Source: Caballeronia temeraria (GTDB lineage Bacteria > Pseudomonadota > Gammaproteobacteria > Burkholderiales > Burkholderiaceae). From it: a stretch of DNA of 64,000 bases. The notes under the pieces are model-generated. The model was not told the DNA's origin, made no database searches, and saw only the letters and a program-made list of their open reading frames with translations. Below are positions 1-8,560 of this stretch, one piece after another; the first letter of the stretch is position 1; every line of letters begins with the position of its first letter. The stretch is from the NCBI RefSeq assembly GCF_001544795.2, contig NZ_FCOI02000033.1, forward strand, positions 1-64,000. Direction: 5' to 3'. A program made the position numbers and the translations under genes.

Positions 1-312
1 CCAATGGTTTCCCTCGCAGACCCGGCGGCAGCGCGCAGCGCTGTGCCGGAACTCTTTCGTGCTGAACCAGCGCCCTAGAATGACCGGCTAGTCAGACCGT
101 GCGCGATCCAAGCCCGTTGGGGCCTTCGAGGGCACTCTTTAGGCGAGTGCCACCGAGGACGAGAGGACTACCCAAATTGCGTGTGACCGCGGGCCTGAAC
201 GAGCTGCTTTCTTTGGTTACTTTCTTTGCAGCAGCAAAGAAAGTGACTGCCGCCCCGCACAGGGGCAGTGCAAATAGACCGATAAGAAAACGGGACCCGG
301 CGAAAGCACAAG
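1..312 (+). repeat. Dispersed intergenic repeat, copy A (runs off left edge)
   Basis: This stretch is a member of a roughly 280-310 bp family seen four times in the window. It contains three hairpins in fixed order. The first is GGCACTC-TTTAGGC-GAGTGCC at 131-151. The second has 13-bp arms TTACTTTCTTTGC at 217-229 and GCAAAGAAAGTGA at 234-246, with loop AGCA. The third is GCCCC-GCACA-GGGGC at 252-266. Its left part (GTTTCCCTCGCA, then GGAACTCTTTCG) matches copy B, so A and B form one subtype. It lies just past the 3' end of purU. No coding role is seen; similar intergenic repeats are common in Burkholderiaceae genomes. Confidence 0.85.
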
Positions 313-327
313 CAAGCAAACAACGGC

Positions 328-1203
328 TCAACGCAAAACCACAGTCCGCTCCCCATTGATAAAAACCCGCCGCTCGATAAACGCTTTAACGGCGCGTGCA
401 AGCGTAATGCACTCCACATCCCGCCCGGTGGCGAGCAACCGCTCCGGCCCATAGGAATGATCGACCCGTTCGACTTCCTGCTCGATGATCGGCCCTTCAT
501 CAAGATCATCGGTAACGAAATGCGCCGTCGCGCCGATAAGCTTCACCCCACGCGTATGCGCCTGATGATAGGGTTTAGCCCCCTTGAACCCCGGCAAAAA
601 CGAATGATGAATATTGATCGCACGCCCGGCGAGCTTGCGACTCGTCTCGCCCGAAAGAATCTGCATATACCGCGCAAGCACCATCAATTCGGCGCCTGAA
701 GTCTCGAACAGATCGAGCAAGCGCGCTTCCTGCTGCGCCTTGGTATCGGCGGTGATGGGCAGATGATGGAACGGCAAGCCATGCTGCTCCGCCAGATGCG
801 CAAGATCCGTATGATTCGACCCGATCCCGACGATATCCATCTTCAACTCGCCCATGCGCCAGCGGAACAGCAAGTCCGCAAGACAGTGCTCGAGCTTCGA
901 CACCATGAGCAGCACCTTCGGCCGCACGGCGAGATCGTGCATCGCCCAGGACATCGAGAAACGCGCCGCGATCGCCTCGAATTCGCGCTTCAGCATCGCG
1001 AGATCGAGCGTCTCCTCAGGCCGCGCGCCATGAAACACGCAACGCACGAAAAAACGCTCCGAGAGATCGTCGTCGAAGACAGTGAGTTCGTCGATATAAC
1101 CGTGATGCCGCTCCAGAAAGCCGACGATGGCGGCGACCTGTCCCGCCGCGCTCGGGCACGAAACGGTAAGCACCAGTTGATCAAAGCGGGTATCGGCTGC
1201 CAT
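328..1203 (-). CDS. purU: Formyltetrahydrofolate deformylase
   Basis: PurU hydrolyses 10-formyl-THF to THF and formate, balancing the one-carbon pool and giving formate for purine synthesis. An N-terminal ACT-like domain (about residues 8-90, starting LVLTVSCPSAAGQVAA) is followed by a formyltransferase-like domain with INIHHSFLPGFKGAKPYHQA and IGATAHFVTDDLDEGPII, the catalytic Asn-His-Asp region of the family. Length of 291 residues is normal. I chose the ATG at 1203 (MAADTRFDQL) because homology begins there; a start 30 bases upstream adds a peptide unlike the family. It is the last gene before repeat copy A and shares its strand with the LysR gene upstream, but need not be co-transcribed. 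Confident from motifs. Confidence 0.95.
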   Translation of the reverse strand: MAADTRFDQLVLTVSCPSAAGQVAAIVGFLERHHGYIDELTVFDDDLSERFFVRCVFHGARPEETLDLAMLKREFEAIAARFSMSWAMHDLAVRPKVLLMVSKLEHCLADLLFRWRMGELKMDIVGIGSNHTDLAHLAEQHGLPFHHLPITADTKAQQEARLLDLFETSGAELMVLARYMQILSGETSRKLAGRAINIHHSFLPGFKGAKPYHQAHTRGVKLIGATAHFVTDDLDEGPIIEQEVERVDHSYGPERLLATGRDVECITLARAVKAFIERRVFINGERTVVLR

Positions 1204-1322
1204 GCGTGCTCCACATTCGAATGGTTGCAGCACCGCGAAATGCGGCGAGCGTACGCGCTAGTAAAGCAAACCCACGCGCCTTCCGGATAGAAGCGAACCG
1301 CCGCGTAAATAGTACGAAAACG

Positions 1323-2234
1323 TCAGCCGGCGACGTCGCATTCGTCCAGCAGCCACTCGCTGAACGCTCGCACTGCCGCGGACGGCTCGCGCTGCGTCAC
1401 GAGCACGTAGCCGCGATCGGTGACGAGCGGCGCATCGCAGAGCGCGACGAGCTGGCCCGTTGCGATCAGTTCGTCGATGAGCGGCGCCCAGCCGAGCGCC
1501 ACACCTTGGCCCATCACTGCCGCATGCGCGACGAGCGCGTAGCTGTTGAACGTGAAGCCGCCATGCGTCGGCGGCGCGGCGAGACCGTGTGCTTGGAACC
1601 ATGCGTTCCACGAAAGCCAGCGCTCCGGAAATGTCGGCTCCAGATGCAGCAGCGGCAGCTTCAGAAGATCGGCGGGCGACACAGGCTCGCTTCTGCCCGC
1701 GATCAACGCCGGGCTGCACACCGGCATCACGCGCTCCGCGAAAAGCTTTACGGCGCTCTTGCCGCTCCAGTCCGCTTGCGTGTCGCCGAACACGATCACG
1801 ACATCGGCATGATCGCCCGATGCGCTCGGCAAGCTCTGCGACGTGATGATCTTCACGTCGACGTCGGGCATCAGCGCCTTGAACTGCGGCAGGCGCGGCA
1901 TCAGCCAGTAGGTGGCGAAGCCGAAGTCGGTGGACAGCGTGAGCGTGCGCTGCGCATGACGCGAGCGGATATCCGACGTCGCCGCGCGAATCACATCGAG
2001 CCCATGACGCACCGCATCGAAAAGACGCGCGCCGTCGTCAGTCAGCGTGACGCCGCGATGCCCGCGCTCGAATAGCGCCGCGCCCAGCGACTCTTCCAGC
2101 TGCACGACACGCTGACTCACGGCGGGTTGCGTCGAGCCGAGCTCGCGCGCGGCGGCCGTAAAGCTCGCGAGACGCGCGGCGGATTCGAACATCAACAGCG
2201 CCTGCATCGGTGGCAGGCGTTCTTGCCGCGACAT
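1323..2234 (-). CDS. LysR-family regulator, probable choline-sulfate utilisation regulator
   Basis: A 303-residue LysR-type regulator. The winged helix-turn-helix occupies about residues 10-70 (FESAARLASFTAAARELGST, then QPAVSQRVVQLEE) and a substrate-binding-like effector domain follows from about residue 95. It is divergent from betC, with 108 bases between the start codons, the classical LysR target arrangement, so it very likely controls betC and the following binding-protein gene. The control region holds ATAAG-N5-CTTAT overlapping the regulator's own start codon and ATGCGCAT beside it. The effector is not visible in the sequence; choline or choline sulfate is inferred from context. Confidence 0.88.
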   Translation of the reverse strand: MSRQERLPPMQALLMFESAARLASFTAAARELGSTQPAVSQRVVQLEESLGAALFERGHRGVTLTDDGARLFDAVRHGLDVIRAATSDIRSRHAQRTLTLSTDFGFATYWLMPRLPQFKALMPDVDVKIITSQSLPSASGDHADVVIVFGDTQADWSGKSAVKLFAERVMPVCSPALIAGRSEPVSPADLLKLPLLHLEPTFPERWLSWNAWFQAHGLAAPPTHGGFTFNSYALVAHAAVMGQGVALGWAPLIDELIATGQLVALCDAPLVTDRGYVLVTQREPSAAVRAFSEWLLDECDVAG

Positions 2235-2257
2235 AAGTGCCCCTTATATGCGCATAA
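2233..2257. promoter_or_regulatory. Candidate LysR operator between regulator and betC
   Basis: The divergent spacer holds ATAAG-TGCCC-CTTAT (2233-2247), a perfect 5-5-5 inverted repeat of LysR-box size, partly overlapping the regulator's ATG. Directly beside it is ATGCGCAT (2248-2255), a perfect 8-bp palindrome. The position fits autorepression plus activation of betC. Binding is inferred. Confidence 0.45.
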
Positions 2258-2342
2258 CGAAATGCTGTCTTCACAGCCGCGATTTGAACGGCAATAGTGA
2301 CATCGAACGCTCAGTGAACGATTCTATTCGAGGCACGCATTC

Positions 2343-3878
2343 ATGCTTGAGACGAAACAAAATATCCTTGTGCTGATGGCCGATCAGCTCACGCCCTTCG
2401 CACTCTCCGCCTACGGCAATCGCGTGACGAAGACGCCGCGCATCGACGCGCTCGCACGCGAAGGCGTCGTGTTCGACTCCGCGTATTGCGCGAGCCCGCT
2501 GTGCGCGCCGTCGCGCTTTTCGCTTCTCGCGGGCAAGCTGCCTTCGAACATCGGCGCGTACGACAACGCCGCCGAATTTCCGTCCGAATCGCTTACCTTC
2601 GCGCACTATCTGCGCGCCGAAGGCTATCGCACGATTCTCTCCGGCAAGATGCATTTCTGCGGCGCGGATCAGTTGCACGGCTTCGAGGAACGCCTCACGA
2701 CCGATATCTATCCCGCCGATTTCGGCTGGACGCCCGACTGGCAGAACGCCGACGCACGCCCGACCTGGTATCACAACATGGGCTCAGTGATCGATGCGGG
2801 CCCGTGCGTGCGCACCAATCAACTCGACTTCGACGACGAAGTGACCTTCACGACGCGTCAAAAGCTTTTCGATATCGCACGCGAGCGCAACGCGGGCAAG
2901 GACGCGCGTCCCTTCATGATGGTCGCGTCGCTCACGCATCCGCACGACCCGTATGCGATTCCGCGCAAGTACTGGGATCTGTATCGCGATGAAGACATCG
3001 ACATGCCTTCGTATCGCGATTCGCTCGATGCCTGCGATCCGCATTCGAAGCGTCTGCGCCATGTGTACGAAGCCGACCGCACGCCGCCGACGGAGCGCCA
3101 GGTCCGCAACGCACGGCGCGCGTACTACGGCGCGGTGTCCTATGTCGACGACCAGTTCGCGTCGATTCTCGAAGCGCTCGACGAGGCCGGATTGGCGGAC
3201 GATACGATCATCATCGTCACGTCGGATCACGGCGAAATGCTCGGCGAACGCGGCCTCTGGTACAAGATGACGTTCTTCGAAGGCGGCTGCCGCGTGCCGC
3301 TCATCGTGCATGCGCCGAAGCAGTTCCGCGCGCATCGCGTGAAGGATTCGGTCTCGCATCTCGATGTGCTGCCCACGCTCGTCGACTTCGCTCGCGGAGA
3401 AGCGCCGCAGACATGGCCCGATAGCATCGATGGTCAGAGCCTCGTGCCGCACTTGCGCGAGACCGGCGGGCATGACGAAGCGATCGGCGAATATCTCGCG
3501 GAAGGCGCGATCGCGCCCATCGTGATGATCCGGCGCGGCCGCTTCAAGTTCATCCACACACGCGTCGATCCCGATCAGCTTTACGACGTCCAAGCCGATC
3601 CCTTCGAGCGCGAGAACCTCGCGAGCGATGAACGTCACGCCGCGCAAGTGGCCGAGTTCCGCGCCGAGATCGCGCGCCGCTGGAATCTCGACGCATTGCA
3701 TCAGGACGTTCTGACGAGCCAGCGTCGCCGTCATTTCCACTTCGCCGCGACGACGCAAGGCACGATTCAGTCATGGGACTGGCAGCCTCATGTCGATGCG
3801 AGCCAGCGCTACATGCGCAATCACATCGATCTGGACGATCTCGAAGCGATGGCGCGCTTTCCCAGCGTCGAGCACTGA
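2343..3878 (+). CDS. betC: Choline-sulfatase
   Basis: BetC hydrolyses choline-O-sulfate to choline and sulfate in the cytoplasm, feeding glycine betaine synthesis and sulfur supply. The type I sulfatase signature C-A-P-S-R is at residues 54-58, where Cys54 is the residue converted to formylglycine; metal-binding features include LMADQL near the N-terminus and TSDHGEMLGERGLWYK in the middle. The C-terminus (about 460-511) has the choline-sulfatase-specific extension RRHFHFAATTQGTIQSWDWQ. At 511 residues it is the usual length. The ATG gives the expected ETKQNILVLMADQ start. It is divergent from the LysR gene and 44 bases ahead of the choline-binding protein gene, likely one transcript. Confidence 0.96.
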   Translation: MLETKQNILVLMADQLTPFALSAYGNRVTKTPRIDALAREGVVFDSAYCASPLCAPSRFSLLAGKLPSNIGAYDNAAEFPSESLTFAHYLRAEGYRTILSGKMHFCGADQLHGFEERLTTDIYPADFGWTPDWQNADARPTWYHNMGSVIDAGPCVRTNQLDFDDEVTFTTRQKLFDIARERNAGKDARPFMMVASLTHPHDPYAIPRKYWDLYRDEDIDMPSYRDSLDACDPHSKRLRHVYEADRTPPTERQVRNARRAYYGAVSYVDDQFASILEALDEAGLADDTIIIVTSDHGEMLGERGLWYKMTFFEGGCRVPLIVHAPKQFRAHRVKDSVSHLDVLPTLVDFARGEAPQTWPDSIDGQSLVPHLRETGGHDEAIGEYLAEGAIAPIVMIRRGRFKFIHTRVDPDQLYDVQADPFERENLASDERHAAQVAEFRAEIARRWNLDALHQDVLTSQRRRHFHFAATTQGTIQSWDWQPHVDASQRYMRNHIDLDDLEAMARFPSVEH

Positions 3879-3922
3879 TGCATCGGCCGCAATCCCCACA
3901 CCACATCCATCAGGATCGCACC

Positions 3923-4870
3923 ATGAAAAAGGGCTTCATCCGCACGCTCTTCGCCGCCGCGCTCGCTTGCGCGGCTTCTCATGCGTTCGCCGCCGAACCG
4001 CAGTCCTGCACGCAGGTGCGCATGGCCGGGCCGGGCTGGACCGACATCGACGCGACCAACGCGATGAGCGGCATCGTGCTCAAGGCGCTCGGTTATCGGC
4101 AGAACGTCGCGAATCTGTCGGTGCCGATCACCTATCAGGGCATGAAGAAAGGGCAGATCGACGTGTTCCTCGGCAACTGGATGCCCGCGCAGGCGCCGCT
4201 CGTGAAGCCGTTCTTCGAGGAGAAGTCGATCGACGTGGTGCGCCCGAATCTCTCGAACGCGAAGTTCACGCTCGCGGTGCCGGACTATGTGGCGGCGGCC
4301 GGCGTGCATTCGTTCGCGGATCTCGCGAAGAACGCCGGCAAGTTCGATAACCGCATCTACGGCATCGAGCCGGGCGCGCCCGCGAATCAGAACATCAAGC
4401 ACATGGTCGACGACAAGGCCTTCGGCTTAGGCGACTGGAAGCTCGTGGAATCGAGCGAAACGGCGATGCTCACGCAAGTGGAGCGCGCGGTGCGCGACAA
4501 GAAGTGGATCGTGTTTCTCGCGTGGGAGCCTCATCTGATGAACACGAAGTTCAAGCTCGCCTATCTCGATGGCGGCGACAAGTACTTCGGCCCGAACTAC
4601 GGCGGCGCGACGGTGAACACGGTGGCGCGCAGCGGCTACGAGCAGCAATGTCCGAACGTGAGCCGGCTCTTCAGGCAGATGGCGTTCAACGTCGATCTGG
4701 AAAACGGCGTGATCACCGAAGTGCTCGAGAAGAAGACCCATGTCGATGCAGCCGCCACGGATGCGCTCAAGCGTCATCCGGAGCTGCTGAAGTCATGGCT
4801 GGACGGCGTGACCACGGCGAGCGGCGGCAACGGGCTGGAAGCCGTTCAGACCGCGCTCGGCGTGAAGTGA
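3923..4870 (+). CDS. choX: Choline ABC transporter periplasmic binding protein
   Basis: A periplasmic solute-binding protein of the OpuAC/ChoX type that captures choline or a related quaternary amine. A Sec signal peptide covers about residues 1-23 (MKKGFIRTLFAAALAC, cleavage near AFA-AEP). The mature part has GPGWTDIDATNA, FLGNWMPAQ, YGIEPGAPANQN and FLAWEPHLMN, whose aromatic residues form the aromatic cage typical of this family. The ATG at 3923 is chosen because an in-frame upstream extension would lie inside betC and lacks a signal peptide. It follows betC closely. No permease or ATPase gene is adjacent, so it must use a core transporter encoded elsewhere. ChoX is favoured over a betaine-specific protein because of the betC context. 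Confidence 0.9.
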   Translation: MKKGFIRTLFAAALACAASHAFAAEPQSCTQVRMAGPGWTDIDATNAMSGIVLKALGYRQNVANLSVPITYQGMKKGQIDVFLGNWMPAQAPLVKPFFEEKSIDVVRPNLSNAKFTLAVPDYVAAAGVHSFADLAKNAGKFDNRIYGIEPGAPANQNIKHMVDDKAFGLGDWKLVESSETAMLTQVERAVRDKKWIVFLAWEPHLMNTKFKLAYLDGGDKYFGPNYGGATVNTVARSGYEQQCPNVSRLFRQMAFNVDLENGVITEVLEKKTHVDAAATDALKRHPELLKSWLDGVTTASGGNGLEAVQTALGVK

Positions 4871-4893
4871 GTGAGACGCGGGGAGTCGCCGGC

Positions 4894-5898
4894 TCAGAGC
4901 TCGAGCGCGTCGAACGCCGAAGCGGTGCGCGGCGAAACGAGGTAGCGCATGGCCTGCACGTGCGACGCATCGAGGAGCTTGTTGTCGATATAGATGCCGA
5001 GCATTTTTTCGAGCCGGTCGATGACGATTTCCTGCACGATGGAAACGTCCTGTCCGAGATCGCGCGCCCTGGCGGCGACGAATCTGTCGATTGCGCGCAC
5101 GATCGTGAGCATGGCGTCCGTCGAGCCCGGATAGACGCTCAGGAACGGCGCCAGGACGAGATCGATGTCGCTCGGATCGAGCGACGGATACCAGAGCGAC
5201 AGCAGGCGTCGCCGTGCGGTCTGAAGCCACGGTTCCGCGATGTCCGTCCGGCTGTTCGTGAAGCTGCCGCGATGCGACCGGTGCTCCGTGAGAACCTGGT
5301 CGACATTGGCGAGCTTGCCGCCGGCCGCCATCACCGAGGTGAGGTAGTCCAGGTCTTCGGCGCTGGCCGAGCGGTCGTCGAACCGGACGTGATGCTTGCG
5401 GACAAAGGCGCGCCGCACCATGAGTGTACCGCCGCTGATCGTGTTGGCGCCGTCGAGCAGGCGCGCCTTGATATTGCCGTCGCCCATCGCGCAATGCGCG
5501 ATGCCGTCGGGTACGTCGCCGAATACGCGGGCATGCGATCCGGCGACTGCCAGCCGGTCACATTCTCTGAACGCGTTGACCTGAGCGGCCAGCCGATGCG
5601 GCAGCGCTCTGTCGTCCGCGTCCAGACGAGCGATGAACTCGCCTCGAGCCGCGTCGAAGCCCGCATTCGACGCCGTGCTGATGCCCTGGTTCCGGTCGAA
5701 GCGAATGATACGGACGCGCGGGTCGCCGCCGGCTGCGTGGCGGGCGACGGACCGCGTCTGATCGCTCGAACCATCGTCCACGACGATGAGTTCCCAGCTT
5801 TCGAGCGTTTGACACTGAATGGAGGCGATGGCTTCGCCGATATAGGCCTCGGCGTTGAAGGCGGGAATGACGACAGTGACGAGAGGAAAGGATGACAC
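4894..5898 (-). CDS. Family 2 glycosyltransferase
   Basis: A GT-A fold glycosyltransferase of 334 residues. The N-terminus carries the nucleotide-binding signature VTVVIPAFNAEAYIGEAI and ELIVVDDGSSDQT, and the metal-binding D-x-D is in ARLDADDRA near residue 95. The C-terminal third (about 220-334) has no recognised domain. It probably transfers a sugar to a surface polysaccharide or lipid-linked acceptor, but donor and acceptor cannot be told. It is a lone gene, convergent with choX (24 bases between stops) and divergent from the porin, and has no polysaccharide neighbours. Confidence 0.85.
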   Translation of the reverse strand: MSSFPLVTVVIPAFNAEAYIGEAIASIQCQTLESWELIVVDDGSSDQTRSVARHAAGGDPRVRIIRFDRNQGISTASNAGFDAARGEFIARLDADDRALPHRLAAQVNAFRECDRLAVAGSHARVFGDVPDGIAHCAMGDGNIKARLLDGANTISGGTLMVRRAFVRKHHVRFDDRSASAEDLDYLTSVMAAGGKLANVDQVLTEHRSHRGSFTNSRTDIAEPWLQTARRRLLSLWYPSLDPSDIDLVLAPFLSVYPGSTDAMLTIVRAIDRFVAARARDLGQDVSIVQEIVIDRLEKMLGIYIDNKLLDASHVQAMRYLVSPRTASAFDALEL

Positions 5899-6320
5899 GG
5901 CAGTTCGGAAAGCAAAGGGTTGGGCAGGCAGCGTTCCCGAAGACCACTGAAAATTGGCGGCCTCGGCCCTGATCGCTGATGCGGGACTGACGGAATGCAG
6001 CTTTTTTACATATTCCGAAGTATGCGGAGCGGTGCCCCGTCGCGACTATCGGGCATGTCCGAAATCGCCGCTGTTCTCTCGACGTGAAACACAGCATTGC
6101 AGTAGTCGCAACTGGACAGATTTGCGTCGCACCCGGTCGAGCCGCGACATATATGGACCCTTATTTTTACGACAGCGGCACACAGCTTCATCGCATTCCG
6201 TAGCAGATCAAACGTAGTCTCCGGCAACGTCAGCTTGCGATATGTCCTCACGCCGTGCGCGCGAGGCAGGGCATCGCTTTTTCCAACGCAATATCGATCA
6301 GGACGAGCAAAGGACAGCAC
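5899..6320. other. Intergenic region between glycosyltransferase and porin genes
   Basis: About 420 bases with no convincing gene; short open frames on both strands lack family features. The stretch is more A/T-rich than its surroundings (for example around 5998-6020 and 6150-6180), as expected for divergent promoters. I see no clear paired -35/-10 or operator. Confidence 0.5.
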
Positions 6321-7469
6321 ATGAGAAAAGGACATGCCGCAAAGATCGCAGGCCTCGCGTTCGCAGCGGGCGCGGCGAGCGTACCGATGGCGGCGCATGC
6401 GCAAAGCAGCGTGACGCTATACGGCATTCTCGATGCAGGCGTCACGTGGGTCAGCAACACAGGCGGCTCGCACGTGGTGAAGTTCGACGACGGCATTTCC
6501 TACGGCAACCGCATCGGCTTTCGTGGCACCGAGGATCTGGGCGGCGGATTGCAGGCGGTCTTCGTGCTCGAATCGGGCTTTCATCTCGGCAATGGCCAGC
6601 TCGGCTTCGGCGGCGCGGAATTCGGCCGGCAAGCCTATGTGGGCCTGAAGAACCAGTGGGGCACGGTATCGCTCGGCAATCAGCTCGACATGACCGAGGA
6701 GTTCGTCTATCTCTACAACATCTCCGCGTGGGCGAGCGGCTACGCGATCCACCAGGGCGACTTCGACCGCATGAACGGCGACCGTCTGCCGAACTCGATC
6801 AAGTTCCTGTCGAACAACTTCGGCGGCTTCACGTTCGGCGGCATGTATTCGTTCGGCAATCAGGCGGGCGACTTCCATCGCAACAGCGCGTGGAGCGTCG
6901 GCGCGCACTATGCGGCGAACACCTTTAATGTCGGCGCGGCGTACACGCAACTGAACAACCCGAACGGCATCTATGCGTTCGATCCCTACGCGATGATCGG
7001 CGCGCGCACGTTCCTCGGCCAGCCGACGGTATCGGTCAACCCGACGACGGGCGCCGTCACCGATCTCTATAGCTCGACGCCGTTTCCCGTCGACAAGCAG
7101 GGCGCGTTCGCCGTGGGCGCGGCGTGGACCATCGGCGACCTGATGCTGTCGGGCAACTTCACGTACACGACTATCAAGGGACTCGGCCAGACTTCGCACA
7201 TGCAGGTCTACGAAGGCGGCGCGTCATACAGCTTCATGCCCGACCTGAGTCTCTACGGCGGCTATCAGCACACGCGCTTCGAAGGCAATCACTGGAATCA
7301 GGGCTCGCTCGGCCTGCACTATCTGCTCTCGAAGCGCACTGACGTCTATGTCTCCGGCGACTACTTGCGCGCGTCCGGTCCCATCGATGCAGTGATCGGC
7401 TACAGCTTCACGCCGTCGTCGTCGAATACGCAGTCGGATGTACGTATCGGCATGCGGCATTCGTTCTAA
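6321..7469 (+). CDS. Gram-negative porin (Burkholderia type)
   Basis: A trimeric outer-membrane beta-barrel porin of 382 residues allowing diffusion of small hydrophilic solutes. A signal peptide (MRKGHAAKIAGLAF, cleavage near AHA-Q at residue 27) leads to SSVTLYGILDAGVTWVSN, the standard first strand. GNRIGFRGTEDLGGGLQAVF and FGRQAYVGLKNQWGTVSLG are family hallmarks, and the chain ends in Phe (RIGMRHSF), the assembly signal. The ATG at 6321 follows AAAGGA; an in-frame upstream ATG would spoil the signal peptide. It is convergent with the AraC regulator, and the two stop codons overlap (7466-7469). Substrate selectivity is unknown. Confidence 0.95.
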   Translation: MRKGHAAKIAGLAFAAGAASVPMAAHAQSSVTLYGILDAGVTWVSNTGGSHVVKFDDGISYGNRIGFRGTEDLGGGLQAVFVLESGFHLGNGQLGFGGAEFGRQAYVGLKNQWGTVSLGNQLDMTEEFVYLYNISAWASGYAIHQGDFDRMNGDRLPNSIKFLSNNFGGFTFGGMYSFGNQAGDFHRNSAWSVGAHYAANTFNVGAAYTQLNNPNGIYAFDPYAMIGARTFLGQPTVSVNPTTGAVTDLYSSTPFPVDKQGAFAVGAAWTIGDLMLSGNFTYTTIKGLGQTSHMQVYEGGASYSFMPDLSLYGGYQHTRFEGNHWNQGSLGLHYLLSKRTDVYVSGDYLRASGPIDAVIGYSFTPSSSNTQSDVRIGMRHSF

Positions 7470-8443
7470 GCCGCAGCGAGCCGCGCGGGCGGGACGGCGC
7501 GCAATGCGCTGCGGTCCTGCCGCGGGCTCGTGTGAAAGCGCGCGCGATACGTGCGCGAGAAATGCGACGGCGATTCGAAGCCGCACGCGACGCACACGGC
7601 GAGTATCGACATGTCGGTCTGATGCAGCAGTTCGCGCGCGCGCACGAGGCGCAGGCCGAGGTAGAAATGCGTCGGCGTGTCCTTCATCGACGCGCAGAAG
7701 AGCCGCTCGAGTTGCCGCCGCGTCACGCCGATGGACTCGGCGAGCGCATCCGGCGACAGCGGTTCCTCCATGTGCTGCTCCATCAGTTCGATGACCTGAA
7801 TCAGCTTGCGATTGTGGATGCCGTAGCGCGCCGCGATCTGCATGCGCTGATGATCCGAGCGCTGCCTGATGCGCCCCAGCACGAACTGCTCCGACACTTG
7901 CGCCGCGAGCTCCGCGCCGTGCTCGCGCGCGATCAGATCGAGCATCAGATCGATCGATGCCGTGCCGCCCGCGCACGTGATGCGCCGCGTGTCGATTTCG
8001 AAAAGCTCCTGACTCGTCGCGATCGCCGGATAACGCTCGGTGAACGCGGCGGCCGCTTCCCAATGCAGCGTCGCGCGCTTGCCCGCGAGCAGGCCGGCTT
8101 GCGCGAGAATGAAGCTGCCCGTGTCGATGCCGCCGAGCGTCGCGCCCGCGCGATCGAGCCGCTTGAGCCAGTCGCCGATCGCGCGCGTGTAGCCCGACAG
8201 CGGCTCGAAGCCCGACACGACGAACACCGTGCGCGCATCGTTCACCTGATCGAACGCGCATTCGGCGTTGAGCGTGATGCCGTTGCTCGCGGCGACCGGC
8301 CCGCCGTCGACGCTGAGAATGTGCCAGCGATACAGCTCGCCCGCGAAGCGATTGGCGACGCGCAGCGGCTCGATCGCGGACATGAATCCGATCGACGAGA
8401 ATTCGGGCAGCAACAGGAAATGGAAATCGTGGGGAGCGGACAT
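7466..8443 (-). CDS. GlxA-family AraC regulator (GbdR/CdhR-like)
   Basis: A transcription factor of 325 residues with an N-terminal DJ-1/PfpI-like sensing domain (about 5-190; FHFLLLPEFSSIGFMSAIEPLRVANR, here split as FHFLLLPEFSSIG and FMSAIEPLRVANR) and a C-terminal AraC double helix-turn-helix (about 215-310; LAESIGVTRRQLERLF and SILAVCVACGFESPSHFSR). This architecture is shared by GbdR and CdhR of Pseudomonas, which sense glycine betaine/dimethylglycine and carnitine. The location beside choline and carnitine genes supports such a role. I start at MSAPHDF (8443); an upstream in-frame ATG adds a non-homologous stretch. The gene lies 118 bases downstream of the acetoacetyl-CoA-synthetase-like fusion gene on the same strand. 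GbdR versus CdhR cannot be decided. Confidence 0.88.
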   Translation of the reverse strand: MSAPHDFHFLLLPEFSSIGFMSAIEPLRVANRFAGELYRWHILSVDGGPVAASNGITLNAECAFDQVNDARTVFVVSGFEPLSGYTRAIGDWLKRLDRAGATLGGIDTGSFILAQAGLLAGKRATLHWEAAAAFTERYPAIATSQELFEIDTRRITCAGGTASIDLMLDLIAREHGAELAAQVSEQFVLGRIRQRSDHQRMQIAARYGIHNRKLIQVIELMEQHMEEPLSPDALAESIGVTRRQLERLFCASMKDTPTHFYLGLRLVRARELLHQTDMSILAVCVACGFESPSHFSRTYRARFHTSPRQDRSALRAVPPARLAAA

Positions 8444-8560
8444 CGGTCGATGATCAAGGCTCGTCGATGAGCAAGCCTTCCACCCTAGCGCGCACAATAA
8501 ACGCGCGCAATCCGGCGCGCCCCGTAGGACGGGCGGATCGCGATGACGTTACACGCGGGT

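Noticed and set aside
5954..6404. Short open frames in the glycosyltransferase-porin spacer
   Set aside because: Cys/Ser/Arg-rich, no family features, and they overlap the expected promoters.
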